Positions 28,031 to 37,709 of a stretch of DNA of 64,000 nt are shown piece by piece. Under the pieces are notes generated by a model. The model was not told the DNA's origin, made no database searches, and saw nothing but the letters and a program-made list of their open reading frames with translations. The stretch lies in the NCBI GenBank assembly GCA_012719125.1, contig JAAYAY010000281.1, positions 34,861 through 98,860 on the forward strand, written 5' to 3'. The number at the start of each line of letters is the position of its first letter. Within the stretch, counting starts at the first letter, position 1. Both the position numbers and the translations under genes were made by a program. Source of the DNA: Planctomycetaceae bacterium (lineage in GTDB: Bacteria; Planctomycetota; Planctomycetia; Pirellulales; Thermoguttaceae).

Positions 28031-29425
28031 TTGGCAACACCACTGCCCAAACGATCGGGAACTCTGCGTCCCGTGCTCTGGCTGGCCATTCCCGTCCTCT
28101 TGGAACAGGTGCTGGCCATGCTGGTCGGCTTTTCCGATCGCATCCTCACCGGTCACTATCTGGAAACCTCGCATCTGGCCGCGATCAACCTGATGGCCTA
28201 TGTCCTATGGCTGATGTACGAAATGTTCGCCGTGGTTGCCATCGGGGGAACGGCCATGGTCGCACGGTTCTACGGCGCGGGTAATCTCGAGAACGCCCAA
28301 CGAGTCACCAACCAGGCTCTTCTCGTCGGGGCGGTGATGTCTGCCGCAGCAACGCTTTTCTGGGCGCTGGGCGGGGCCTGGGCGGTCAGACTGCTTCAAC
28401 TCGAAGGCGCAGCCGCGGATCAGTCGCTGCAATACATACACTACTGCCTGCCCGTCGTCCCGCTCATGATGATCCAAGCCGTAGGGATTGCCTGTCTCCG
28501 CGGGGCGGGAGACATGACGGCGGGCCTCGTCACGATGGCAATTGTGAACGTTGTGAACATTGCCGTCAGTTGGGCTCTGGTGTTGGGTATCGGGCCGTTG
28601 CCTGCCCTCGGGTGGAGCGGGATAGCAATTGGCACCGCGAGCGGGTTTGGAATTGGCGGATTGATCGTCCTTCGACCTCTGGTTCGCGGACGCAGCGGGC
28701 TGGCCCTGCGCCGCGAGTTCCTCTGGCCCGACCGGGACATGATTCGCCGGCTGTTGCGAATCGGACTGCCGGGCGGAGCGGATACGCTGTCGGTGATTAC
28801 CTGCCAACTCTGGTTCGTCTCGATCGTCAATCGGTTGGGCGACGTGGCGACGGCGGCACACGGAGTCGCCATCGGGATCGAATCGGTCGCGTTCCTGCCC
28901 GGCGTGGCATTTCAGGCGGCGGCGGCCACCTTGGCCGGCCAGTACCTGGGGGCCGGCGACCACCAGAAGGCCACGCGAAGCGTCGTCGTGGCGTGCCTGG
29001 TGGGCGGCGGCCTGATGGCAACGGCCGGATCGCTCTTCTTCACTCTGTCGCGTCAACTCCCCTACCTGTTCCTGTCGGCCGAGCACTCGGATGTTGCGGC
29101 CATGGCCGCAACGCTTCTGAGGATCGTCGGGCTGGCCGTGCCGGCGTTGGCGATCACCATGATCCTCAGTGGCGCCCTCCGCGGGGCGGGCGATACGCGC
29201 TGGCCCCTGCTCTTCTCGCTGGTCGGCATGCTCGGAGTTCGCCTGCCCCTGGCCTACTGGTTTGCCCTCGAGTCGTTTCGCCTCCCGTTCGCCGGAATCG
29301 TTGTGATCGGATGGAACTTGGGCGTTGTCGGTGCCTGGTATGCTATGGGGGCCGATCTGGCCGTCCGAGCGGCGCTTATTCTCTATCGTTTTTCCCACGG
29401 AGGCTGGCGGTGGATTCAGGTGTGA
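28031..29425 (+). CDS. MATE-family multidrug and toxin exporter
   Basis: The 464-residue protein is highly hydrophobic, with about 12 spans. It contains the MATE-type duplicate halves (for example AIPVLLEQVLAMLVGFSDR near the N-terminus and the equivalent GLPGGADTLSVITCQLWFVS at about 240). MATE proteins export cationic compounds by Na+ or H+ antiport. The start is most likely TTG at 28031, because a stop codon lies three codons upstream and GGGTGA precedes it by about seven bases. It begins a plus-strand run that continues with speA 131 bp later. Confidence 0.9.
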   Translation: MATPLPKRSGTLRPVLWLAIPVLLEQVLAMLVGFSDRILTGHYLETSHLAAINLMAYVLWLMYEMFAVVAIGGTAMVARFYGAGNLENAQRVTNQALLVGAVMSAAATLFWALGGAWAVRLLQLEGAAADQSLQYIHYCLPVVPLMMIQAVGIACLRGAGDMTAGLVTMAIVNVVNIAVSWALVLGIGPLPALGWSGIAIGTASGFGIGGLIVLRPLVRGRSGLALRREFLWPDRDMIRRLLRIGLPGGADTLSVITCQLWFVSIVNRLGDVATAAHGVAIGIESVAFLPGVAFQAAAATLAGQYLGAGDHQKATRSVVVACLVGGGLMATAGSLFFTLSRQLPYLFLSAEHSDVAAMAATLLRIVGLAVPALAITMILSGALRGAGDTRWPLLFSLVGMLGVRLPLAYWFALESFRLPFAGIVVIGWNLGVVGAWYAMGADLAVRAALILYRFSHGGWRWIQV

Positions 29426-29556
29426 ATTGCATCTTCCCCCCCTCCTGACAACCGCCTGAAGAAGGTACTATGAGGATTCGTCTTCGCTGAGATTCGGCAA
29501 TGTGAACCGCATTGCCCCCGGGACAGGGGGCGGCAACGTGTCGGAGGCTGCCACCT

Positions 29557-31479
29557 ATGCTTGATACTCGCCCGGAGGTCTCTCAGTGGACCGTCACCGA
29601 TGCGGCCGAATCTTACGAGATCGCGCGATGGGGAAACGGCTATTTTTCGATCAACGAACTCGGGCACGTTGCCGTGCACCCGAATCGTTTTCCGGAACAC
29701 GCCGTCGACCTCAAGCAGTTGGTCGACCGCCTCGAAGCCCGAGGAATCCAGGCCCCGGTCCTGATCCGCTTTGCCGACATCCTTCGTGACCGGCTGACCC
29801 AGATTCGCAACGCCTTTTCCGCCGCGATCGAGGAGCAGGGCTACCGCGGCCAGTACCGTTGCCTGTATCCGATCAAGGTCAATCAGCAGCGGCAGGTGGT
29901 CGAAGAGGTCGTGCAGTTCGGCCGCCCCTTCGGCTACGGGCTGGAGGCCGGCAGCAAGCCGGAACTTCTCACGGTCATCGCCATGGCCGATGACGAAGTC
30001 CCCATCGTCTGCAACGGGTTCAAGGACGACCGGTTCATCGAGACGGCACTTCTGGCCCAGAAGATCGGCCGGCAGGTCTTCGTGGTCGTCGAGAAATTCA
30101 CCGAACTGGAACTGATTCTACGCTACTCGGAGCAACTGGGGGTCCGACCCACGATCGGCATGCGCGTCAAGCTGGCCGCGAGCGGGTCCGGCCGGTGGCA
30201 GTCGTCGAGCGGTTACCGGTCGAAGTTCGGCCTCACGGTGAGCGAGGTTCTGGACGCTCTGGCGCTGCTCAAGACCCGGGGAATGGAAGACTGCTTCAAG
30301 CTGCTGCACTTCCATATCGGCAGCCAGATCACCAACATTCGCCACGTCAAGGCGGCGCTCAACGAGGCGGCTCGAATCTACGTGGACCTCGCCCGCAACG
30401 GGGCCGGCCTGGAATACCTCGACGTGGGCGGCGGATTGGGGGTCGACTACGACGGCTCCCAGACCAACTTCGAATCGAGCGTCAACTACACGCTTCAGGA
30501 GTACGCCAACGACGTCATCTACCACGTGCAGACGGTGTGTGACGACGCCGAGGTTCCCCATCCCACGATCTTGTCCGAGAGCGGGCGCGCCGTCGTCGCC
30601 TATCACAGCGTCCTCGTCTTCAACGTGCTCGGCGTTTCCACTCGAGCCGGCATTCAGGTTCCCGACCAGGTGGACGAGGATTTTGAACAGCCCGTGCACA
30701 CCCTCTTCGAGACCTACCACGACCTGACGGTGCGAAACATCCTCGAGAGTTATCACGACGCCCAGCAGGCCCTCGACATGGCCATGAGCCTTTTCGGAGG
30801 CGGCTATCTGCCGCTGGAGCAGCGCAGCCAGGCGGAGAATCTGTTTTGGGCAATCTGCCGAAAGATCCAGCGGCTGGTGGAGCACATGGACGAACTGCCC
30901 GAGGAGTTGGCGCGACTCGACGCCATGCTCAGCGAGACCTACTTCTGCAACTTCTCCCTGTTTCAGTCGATGCCCGACAGTTGGGCCGTGAAGCAGCTCT
31001 TCCCGGTCATGCCTATCCACCGGCTTGACGAAGAGCCGACCCACCAGGCGGTTATTGGCGACATCACGTGCGATTCCGACGGCAAGATCGACCGCTTCAT
31101 CGACCGCCGCGACGTCTGCCGGACCCTGCAGCTCCATGGGTTCGACGGCAGCCCGTACTACCTGGCGGCCTTTCTCGTCGGGGCCTACCAGGAAATCCTC
31201 GGCGATATGCACAACCTATTCGGCGACACGAACGCAGTTCACGTCTCCATGGAACTGGACGGCCAGGTGAGCGTCGAGACGGTGGTCGAAGGCGATACGG
31301 TCCGCGAGGTCCTCCACTACGTCCAGTTCGACGCCGACGCCCTGTTCTCCAAGATGCAGACCGCCGTGGAACGCGCCATCCTCGCCAATCGCGTCGACGA
31401 CCGACAGGCCGGCCGGCTCCTTCGCTTCTACCGAGCCGGACTCGAGGGCTACACCTACCTCGAGGATCCGCTTGCCTAG
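29557..31479 (+). CDS. speA: Biosynthetic arginine decarboxylase
   Basis: The 640-residue product matches SpeA in length and order: YPIKVNQQ with the PLP lysine near residue 107, GLEAGSKPELL, HFHIGSQI, DVGGGLGVDYDGS and ILSESGRA. The enzyme turns arginine into agmatine, the first step of polyamine synthesis, in the cytoplasm, as a PLP enzyme. The start at 29557 (MLDTRPEVSQW) has GGAGG ten bases upstream; a longer frame exists but has no ribosome site. The stop codon lies within CTAG at 31476-31479, a palindrome that also holds the stop of the convergent NapH-like gene. Confidence 0.95.
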   Translation: MLDTRPEVSQWTVTDAAESYEIARWGNGYFSINELGHVAVHPNRFPEHAVDLKQLVDRLEARGIQAPVLIRFADILRDRLTQIRNAFSAAIEEQGYRGQYRCLYPIKVNQQRQVVEEVVQFGRPFGYGLEAGSKPELLTVIAMADDEVPIVCNGFKDDRFIETALLAQKIGRQVFVVVEKFTELELILRYSEQLGVRPTIGMRVKLAASGSGRWQSSSGYRSKFGLTVSEVLDALALLKTRGMEDCFKLLHFHIGSQITNIRHVKAALNEAARIYVDLARNGAGLEYLDVGGGLGVDYDGSQTNFESSVNYTLQEYANDVIYHVQTVCDDAEVPHPTILSESGRAVVAYHSVLVFNVLGVSTRAGIQVPDQVDEDFEQPVHTLFETYHDLTVRNILESYHDAQQALDMAMSLFGGGYLPLEQRSQAENLFWAICRKIQRLVEHMDELPEELARLDAMLSETYFCNFSLFQSMPDSWAVKQLFPVMPIHRLDEEPTHQAVIGDITCDSDGKIDRFIDRRDVCRTLQLHGFDGSPYYLAAFLVGAYQEILGDMHNLFGDTNAVHVSMELDGQVSVETVVEGDTVREVLHYVQFDADALFSKMQTAVERAILANRVDDRQAGRLLRFYRAGLEGYTYLEDPLA

Positions 31480-33125
31480 TACACGCTGTCCCACGGGTCC
31501 GCCGGGGCGACCGACTCGTGCCTTGGGTGGCGGGTCTCGTTCGTGCTGAACACGCGAATCGCCGGCTGGTCCTGGTAGACGCACACGTGCTCGCACACTC
31601 CGCAGCCGATGCACAGATCAGGATCGACGTGAGGTTGCTTGAGCAGGACTGCCTGGCCGTTCCGGTCTCGGATTTCGACTTCGAGGAAGTAGATCGCCTT
31701 GTCGGGGACGGGGCAGTGTTCTTCGCACACCATGCATTCCCGCCCGTAGGCGTAGGGAATGCATCGCGACACGTCCAACGAGGCCAGCCCGATCTTGGCC
31801 TGCTGCTTCTCCTCAATCGCGAGCGGTTGAATGGCCTCGGTGGGGCAGATCTGTCCGCAGAGGTTGCAGTCGTAGTCGCAATAGCCGATGCGCGGCACCA
31901 ACCTCGGGGTCCACAGCCCTTCAAGGCCGGCTTCAGTGAGCGCCGGCTGCAGACCGCCGGTGCGGCACACCTTCATGCACATGCCGCAGGCCGTGCACCG
32001 CTGGAGAAACTCGCGTTCAGGGCGAGCGCCCGGTGGACGCAGAAGGGCCGGGTTGTAGCGCGTCTCCGTATCCAGTCCCCGCGCCAGCGGGTTGGCTCGC
32101 ATCATCGCCAGCGTGACCAGGCCGCCCACGGCCGCCCCCATGGTAGCCCGTTTCGAAAGATCGATACCTTCACCGGCCCGCTTTCTGCGCCATGGCCAGA
32201 CCAGCCGGAATGCCAGGGCATCGCGGCCGCAGGAGTCGGTACAGTTCAGGCAGCCGAAGCACTCGGCCGACTTCCATTCGTGGCCCGGCTTCGCGGCGGC
32301 GGCCCCATGGCACGCCATTCCGCACAGCCCGCACTCATTGCACTCCTCCTGGCCGACGGCTCGCCGCAGCAGCGGCCGCCACGACAACAACCCCAGCAGC
32401 GCTCCCAGCGGGCAGAGATATCGGCACCAGAACCGGCGCCGGTACCCGTTGAGAAGCACGATCGCCACAAAAACAGCAACAATCAGCCCCGTGTGGAGAA
32501 ACGCCTGCCCTGGAACCACAAACACGTGTCTGCCCAAGAACTCGTAGACCGGCTCGGTGACCTGCTTCAACCGCCACGCCCCAACGCCGGGATCGGCCTC
32601 GAAGACGGCCGTCGCACCTTCCTCGACGGCCCACTGGGCGCTGGGGGACAGAACCGTGGTCGTGGTCCGGTACAGCAGCACCAACGGGTCCATGATGGTG
32701 ACCCAGTGACAGCCCACGGCGGCCATGACCAGCAGTCCGGCCAGCAGGTAGTACTTGCCCCGTTGCCAGGGCGACCACTGGTCGCGGCGTTTGGGGTGGC
32801 GCTGCCAGCCGTCGAAGAATCGTCCCGCAATGTCGTGGATGGTGCCCAACGGGCAGGCCCAGCCGCAGAACACACGCCCCAGAAGCACGGTGATCGCGAC
32901 CAGCACCAGCGCCCAAAGCATCGCCGACACCACGGCGTGGGCTGCCAGCCAGGTGGCGGCCAGGATCAGCGGGTCCGCCAGGAAGAAGGCCCCAAGCAGC
33001 GGGCCGCTCTCGGCTTTCACGCCGGGGCCTGCCAGGACGATCAACCCGAAGAACAGCAGCAGAAACGCGATCTGCACCACCCGCCGTGCGTGCGTGGCGC
33101 GAAAAATCCCGCGGCGCCGGCTCAT
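31476..33125 (-). CDS. NapH/NosR-like membrane ferredoxin with many 4Fe-4S sites
   Basis: The 549-residue protein has several membrane spans in its first 300 residues with NapH-type CGWACPLG and CRYLCPLG loops, then CNECGLCGMACHG and CFGCLNCTDSC. After a second short membrane stretch near 315-330 the soluble part has CTACGMCMKVC, CDYDCNLCGQICP, CMVCEEHCP and CIGCGVCEHVC. It should pass electrons from the quinol pool to an extracytoplasmic partner through a chain of 4Fe-4S clusters. The start overlaps the stop of the DUF362 gene by four bases (ATGA), so the two are co-translated. The acceptor is unknown. Confidence 0.88.
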   Translation of the reverse strand: MSRRRGIFRATHARRVVQIAFLLLFFGLIVLAGPGVKAESGPLLGAFFLADPLILAATWLAAHAVVSAMLWALVLVAITVLLGRVFCGWACPLGTIHDIAGRFFDGWQRHPKRRDQWSPWQRGKYYLLAGLLVMAAVGCHWVTIMDPLVLLYRTTTTVLSPSAQWAVEEGATAVFEADPGVGAWRLKQVTEPVYEFLGRHVFVVPGQAFLHTGLIVAVFVAIVLLNGYRRRFWCRYLCPLGALLGLLSWRPLLRRAVGQEECNECGLCGMACHGAAAAKPGHEWKSAECFGCLNCTDSCGRDALAFRLVWPWRRKRAGEGIDLSKRATMGAAVGGLVTLAMMRANPLARGLDTETRYNPALLRPPGARPEREFLQRCTACGMCMKVCRTGGLQPALTEAGLEGLWTPRLVPRIGYCDYDCNLCGQICPTEAIQPLAIEEKQQAKIGLASLDVSRCIPYAYGRECMVCEEHCPVPDKAIYFLEVEIRDRNGQAVLLKQPHVDPDLCIGCGVCEHVCVYQDQPAIRVFSTNETRHPRHESVAPADPWDSVY

Positions 33126-34069
33126 GAGACCGTGAGCTCCTTCAGGTTCAGCGAGCGGTAGTCGATGGTGCCCAATCCGACCTCGTGGCCCTTGGCGACG
33201 GAGCCGATCTCGGCAGGCTTCTTACCCATCAATTCGGCGCCCCATGCATCCAGGGCGACGATATCCGTGCCGGCGGCGACGGTGCCTTTGACCTGCACGT
33301 CGGCGAGGTTGCCCCCTTTCGGGCCGTGCGCCGCGAGGGTCCGCACGGCGTCCAGCACACAGAGCCGCGGCTTCATGTACCGCGTCAGGTCGGCCAGGCA
33401 CGTGGGGATCGCCTGGTGGAAGGACTTTCGGTTGTCGATCACCCCCATGTAGTTCTTCATGCACATGGTGAGCGTTGCCAGACCGTGGTGTTTGACGATC
33501 GGCACGTTGATCACCAGGTCGCAGTCGATAATGGCGGGATAGATGGGGATGGACTTGACCCGCTCTCCCTTGATGTCGGTGTCGCGGAACCGGCGAGAGT
33601 CGAGAAACACGACTTCGGCCCCCAGCGGTGCAACGGCCGCGGCGATGCCGCTGTTCTGGTACGTGTTTCGGGCCAGATCGCACGGGTTGTCGCCGACCTT
33701 GACCGTTTTGGCTCCAGCGTCGAAGCAGAGACGCACGATGGTGGCGACCACGTCCGGGTTCGTATTGGCGGCCTGTTCCGGGGAGCGGTCCCAACCGATG
33801 TTCGCCTTGACCCACACGACGTCGCCCTTGCTCACGAAACGTTTCAATCCACCGAGTCCCTCGATGGCGGCCTCGGTCAGCTTGACGGCCGCACTGCGGA
33901 TCTGCTCCGCGGTCAGCGCCTCGGGTTTCTCCCAGCGGGCGATGGTCATGTCTGCCGGTTTCACATCGTCCGCGGCCTGCGCGGTCAGAAGACTCTCCAT
34001 TCCAAAGGCCGACGTGCCCGCGATTGCCGCCGAGCGGGCCAGGAAATCTCTGCGGGATGGATTGCTCAT
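33122..34069 (-). CDS. Tat-exported DUF362 protein
   Basis: The 315-residue product begins MSNPSRRDFLARSAAIAG, a typical twin-arginine signal, and continues with the DUF362 pattern (VVWVKANIGWDRSP, DLVINVPIVKHHG, MCMKNYMGVIDNRKSFH). DUF362 proteins are usually linked to Fe-S proteins. Here the gene lies directly upstream of the NapH-like ferredoxin and overlaps it by four bases, so the two likely form a redox pair with the DUF362 part outside the membrane. Its activity is unknown. Confidence 0.88.
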   Translation of the reverse strand: MSNPSRRDFLARSAAIAGTSAFGMESLLTAQAADDVKPADMTIARWEKPEALTAEQIRSAAVKLTEAAIEGLGGLKRFVSKGDVVWVKANIGWDRSPEQAANTNPDVVATIVRLCFDAGAKTVKVGDNPCDLARNTYQNSGIAAAVAPLGAEVVFLDSRRFRDTDIKGERVKSIPIYPAIIDCDLVINVPIVKHHGLATLTMCMKNYMGVIDNRKSFHQAIPTCLADLTRYMKPRLCVLDAVRTLAAHGPKGGNLADVQVKGTVAAGTDIVALDAWGAELMGKKPAEIGSVAKGHEVGLGTIDYRSLNLKELTVS

Positions 34070-34467
34070 GACAGGAACCTCCTTACGTGATGGAAAACGG
34101 CGGAATGGTTATGCCGGCGGCGGGGAGACGGAATGCAAACCATTGCTTGCCGCTGCGACATGCCGCAGCGATCTTGCCCCATCGGTCGGCTTACCCCGCA
34201 CCAGCCCACAATAACCGGTCGCAATCCGCGCTGCAAGCCTCCAGGGCACGGGAGCAGGAGAGCTGCGAAGTCCTCTTGTGGCAAGAGAAGTAGCAGGCAC
34301 GCTCCGATCGCCGCTGGCGGGAAATCGGGATTTCTGGCAGTTCTGCGGACGGCACGGCGGAGCGTGCCTGCTACTCTGCAATTCCCCCGGGGCACGGGAG
34401 AGGGTGACTGAATCGAATGGGGGCGGAGCAAGCGTTGCCATACGTCTGGTCCGTGACTGCCGCTCGA
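34070..34467. other. Intergenic gap dominated by a palindromic repeat
   Basis: No gene is supported. The gap holds the REPIN-like element at 34289-34375 and a twice-occurring GGGCACGGGAG (near 34244 and 34391). The upstream end should carry the promoter of the DUF362-ferredoxin operon. Confidence 0.45.
34289..34375. repeat. REPIN-like palindromic element 2
   Basis: Perfect 18-bp inverted arms, AGTAGCAGGCACGCTCCG (34289-34306) and its reverse complement (34358-34375), enclose 51 bp of unique sequence. The arms are unrelated to those of element 1. Size and layout fit a REP doublet. Confidence 0.82.
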
Positions 34468-35871
34468 TTACGGAGTGACAAACAGCGTCTGTTTGTCGGC
34501 AACAAGGATGGGCGAATCGTAACAGGGTATGGCCTTGAAACGGTGAACGTCTCCCTCGTGTTCCCAGTGCGTGGGAGGGATTTCGTACACGGCGCCCGTC
34601 CGCAGGTCGACGTAGACCGGCTGCGTGAACCGGCCGCGGGAGAATACGAAATCGACCGGCGTCTTCGCATTCTCATTCGAGGGGATCTGGTCGTGGAACC
34701 ACACCGTCACAATCTGACCGCCCGAGCCCTTGTGTTCGTAGCCATACACCGACAAGGGGAGGTCGGCGTGCCCGATCTCGACCGGGTAGTCAACGATTCG
34801 CGTTAGCCGGTCGTCGAAAACCGAAGCAAGGTACTGAACGGCGAAGTAAGCCGGCTTGGGATATTCGACCGTCCGATCGTCGCGCGCTCTGAGCAACCCT
34901 TTGCGGTTCATTTCGTCGGGGTACTTCATGTCGATAATGCCGAAAACCGACGACGGCTTGTCGCGGCCCAGATCGGCGAGCAGGCGGCGCAGCACGTGTT
35001 TCGCCTGAATCAGTTCGGTCCACGGGTAGCGGTTCATGGCTCGCGTTTCGCACCACTCGGACGGGCATCCCGCCTCGCCCTGCCGAATGACAATCCGATC
35101 GGAATACTTGCGGACCACCTTTTCCAGTTCGATCTCCGGTTCGTTCGGGTCGGGATTCTTCTGGTGGCGGTGGTGCGTGACCTGATCGACCAGATGCAGC
35201 TTGTCTTGCTCCGCAAGGACGGCCAGCACCTTGTCGGCGTACTTGTAGTCGACGCCGCTCCCGAGGGACATGGCGAGGATGGTGGCCCGGGGTTGGATGG
35301 AGCGAATCGTTTCGGCGGTTCGAATGACCAGCCGTGCATAGTCGCCGGGAGCAACTCGGTAATTCGGCTCGTTCCACACCTCCCATTCGCAGATCACGTC
35401 CTTGTATCGCTCCACATTGGCCTCGACCCACTTCACCCACGCTTCGAGCGCCTCCGCGGCGACGGGCACCCCGCCCATGAGTTTCGCCTCGCCGCCGCCC
35501 TCGTAGATCGGGTTGCCGTAACTCAGGCACATCCAGGGCGTCACGCCCCGTTTCGGCATGTCAAACACCACTTGGTCGAGCCAAGCGAAGTCGTACACAC
35601 CCTTTTCCCGTTCGGTCTTGGCCCAGCCGGCCTGGATGCGGGCCTTCTTGACGCCCAACGGCCCCAGGTGCTCTTTCCAATTGTCGTAGATCGTGAAGTC
35701 GCGGTCCATGGTCTCCGCACCGACCGACCAATTCGACCCGGCAATCTCCTTCGCATCGCGAGGGGCGATCTTGCCGATTCGCGGGAACACGATTCCCTCA
35801 TCCTCCTCGGCCTTCGTGGCGGGTGTGGACACACAGAGAATCGACAACATCAGCACAACGACGGCACGCAT
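34468..35871 (-). CDS. Exported clan GH-A glycoside hydrolase, GH39-like
   Basis: The 467-residue product has a signal peptide (MRAVVVLMLSILCVSTPATKA) and a GH-A barrel. WEVWNEPN provides the likely acid/base Glu168, and IRQGEAGCPSE the likely nucleophile Glu266. A beta-sandwich follows at the C-terminus. It resembles GH39-type xylosidases, though the exact family is uncertain. The start at 35871 is chosen for its normal signal peptide with GAGAGG upstream; an in-frame ATG at 35910 directly follows the stop of the preceding gene and also has GGGAGAGG, so either could be used. It is clearly cotranscribed with the other glycosidase upstream. Confidence 0.8.
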   Translation of the reverse strand: MRAVVVLMLSILCVSTPATKAEEDEGIVFPRIGKIAPRDAKEIAGSNWSVGAETMDRDFTIYDNWKEHLGPLGVKKARIQAGWAKTEREKGVYDFAWLDQVVFDMPKRGVTPWMCLSYGNPIYEGGGEAKLMGGVPVAAEALEAWVKWVEANVERYKDVICEWEVWNEPNYRVAPGDYARLVIRTAETIRSIQPRATILAMSLGSGVDYKYADKVLAVLAEQDKLHLVDQVTHHRHQKNPDPNEPEIELEKVVRKYSDRIVIRQGEAGCPSEWCETRAMNRYPWTELIQAKHVLRRLLADLGRDKPSSVFGIIDMKYPDEMNRKGLLRARDDRTVEYPKPAYFAVQYLASVFDDRLTRIVDYPVEIGHADLPLSVYGYEHKGSGGQIVTVWFHDQIPSNENAKTPVDFVFSRGRFTQPVYVDLRTGAVYEIPPTHWEHEGDVHRFKAIPCYDSPILVADKQTLFVTP

Positions 35872-35911
35872 GGCAAGAATCCTCTCGTCAACATGAGTGA
35901 GCAAAGACATT

Positions 35912-37573
35912 CTATTCCTCTCCCTCGACAACGAGTTCAACGAGCGAAAGGGCATTGCAGGGCAATTCGATCTGCATTTGCACGGGGCCGTCGATCCGAA
36001 GTTGCCGCGGGTTCTCCAGCGGTTCCAGACCCATGCGGGCCTTGATTTGAACGATCTCCTCGGCTGACGGTTGCTCGGGACGGCCCAAATCGCGGAACAC
36101 CGTGTAGGCGTTGCTGTGCGTCTCGTCTACCCGCCAGTGGTGCAGCGTCACGGAAGTTCCCGCCGGCCACGGGGTGTCGATTTCGAGTTCCACCGTGGCG
36201 CCGGGGCCCAGATTGTCGGGATGATCGTTGCGGAAGTGGGCCACCAGCACCGCCACCTGCCGCCGGTCATCGCGGGCGGCGACGACCGAAACCGGCCCAT
36301 CGGCCGGATCGACCCGGCTGGAGACGAGTTCCTTGCCCAGCCTGGCGAGCATCCGGTAACCGTTCAGCAGGGGTTTGTCGAAGCCGCTGCGGGTCGCGGC
36401 GGTTCGCTTGCCCTCGAAGTCCCGCTGCCGCGCCACCTCGTAGCCCGAGAGGCAGAGGTACATATCGCCGATCCGCACGTCGTGGTTGAGTTTGAGATCG
36501 ATCAACCGGGCGACGGCGGTGGCCAGGAACGCGGGGGCGTATTGTGAGTTGCGCACTTCGGCCAGGGGGCGGCGGTCCATGCCGGTTCCGCCGCCGGAGG
36601 TGACGCCCCATTCGGCGACGACGATCGGCACCCGGCGCAATTCCGGAAACTCGTCGCGAATCTTCACCAGCCGAAGTTGCTGCTCGAGCAGGTAGTCGAC
36701 GCTCGGGTACTTACTCTGGCTGCTCCCGGCGGCGCCGTGGCCGCCGTAAGTATGGACGGTGATGAAGTCGATCGGCGAGCCGGTTTCGCCGGTGGCGCAG
36801 TTCTTGCCGCGGGCGATATGCTCCAACGTGTTGCGGAAGAGATGTGGGTTCTTGTAGATATTCCCACTCGACAGCGAGGGTCCGCCAATCGGAATCCGCG
36901 TGCTGACCGAACGGACGCCGGCGGCGAAGTGGTCGTAGAGCGACCAATACTCTTCGAGCTTGAAACGGCTGAAGCCGCCCAGATCCGGCTCATTCCAGCA
37001 CGAGAATCGCCATGTGGCCGCTTCTTTTTCGCCGTAGCGTTCGATGACGTGGCGGGTGAAGTCGGCGCACACCTCCTGCCAGAGTCGGTAGTCTTTCGGC
37101 GCGCCGATATAGATCGGCTTGCCGTCGAGGAAGGGCCGCTTTCGCAGCAGGGACGGATCGGCGGCAATCTGGGCCGGCATGGAGAAGAACGCCACCGAGG
37201 GCTTGAGCCCCTCCTTGAGGATCAGATCGGCGCGGCGGTCGAAGTGATCCCAGCGGTAACCCACCGAGCCGTCGTCGCGGAGGTAGGCGGCGTCTTCCGG
37301 CTGATTGTAGATGCGCACGTACTTTCGCGCCGCGCCCGACTCGCGCAGCAGGGCCAGGTGCTCTTCTCCCCACTCGGTCGAAAGGTATTCCGTGGGATGG
37401 AGGACCAGATTGCTCCAGAACTGGTCGTTGGCTGCCAGAATTTGGCTCGCGTCGACGATCACGGCCGTCTTGGCGTCTTCAGCGGCCCTCGCCTGGGTAC
37501 GGAAGGCCGTTTGCAGAACCAGCGTTGTCGCAATCAGGAATCCAGTGGAAAGTGGAAATCGCAGGTTGGTCAT
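35912..37573 (-). CDS. Exported GH39-like glycoside hydrolase
   Basis: This 553-residue protein has a signal peptide (MTNLRFPLSTGFLIATTLVL and so on) and a GH-A barrel with SCWNEPDLGG (acid/base Glu195) and VVAEWGVTSGG (nucleophile Glu321), plus a C-terminal beta domain near 420-553. It fits the GH39 family (beta-xylosidase or alpha-L-iduronidase type). It is distinct from the next gene on the strand but follows the same fold, so the two may come from duplication or act one after the other on the same glycan. Only 40 bp separate its stop from the preferred start of the next gene, and one base from the alternative start. Confidence 0.82.
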   Translation of the reverse strand: MTNLRFPLSTGFLIATTLVLQTAFRTQARAAEDAKTAVIVDASQILAANDQFWSNLVLHPTEYLSTEWGEEHLALLRESGAARKYVRIYNQPEDAAYLRDDGSVGYRWDHFDRRADLILKEGLKPSVAFFSMPAQIAADPSLLRKRPFLDGKPIYIGAPKDYRLWQEVCADFTRHVIERYGEKEAATWRFSCWNEPDLGGFSRFKLEEYWSLYDHFAAGVRSVSTRIPIGGPSLSSGNIYKNPHLFRNTLEHIARGKNCATGETGSPIDFITVHTYGGHGAAGSSQSKYPSVDYLLEQQLRLVKIRDEFPELRRVPIVVAEWGVTSGGGTGMDRRPLAEVRNSQYAPAFLATAVARLIDLKLNHDVRIGDMYLCLSGYEVARQRDFEGKRTAATRSGFDKPLLNGYRMLARLGKELVSSRVDPADGPVSVVAARDDRRQVAVLVAHFRNDHPDNLGPGATVELEIDTPWPAGTSVTLHHWRVDETHSNAYTVFRDLGRPEQPSAEEIVQIKARMGLEPLENPRQLRIDGPVQMQIELPCNALSLVELVVEGEE

Positions 37574-37709
37574 CTTCTTTCTCTTCAACTGGCGAGTGCT
37601 TCTGAAAACGGTTTTGCGCAAGACCGCCTGAGGTGACTGTCGTCTTGTCGCCTTTCGCCCTGCAAAAGCAGCGTCGGGGCAGGGCGTGAGCGGCGACGGT
37701 CGGCTCTGT

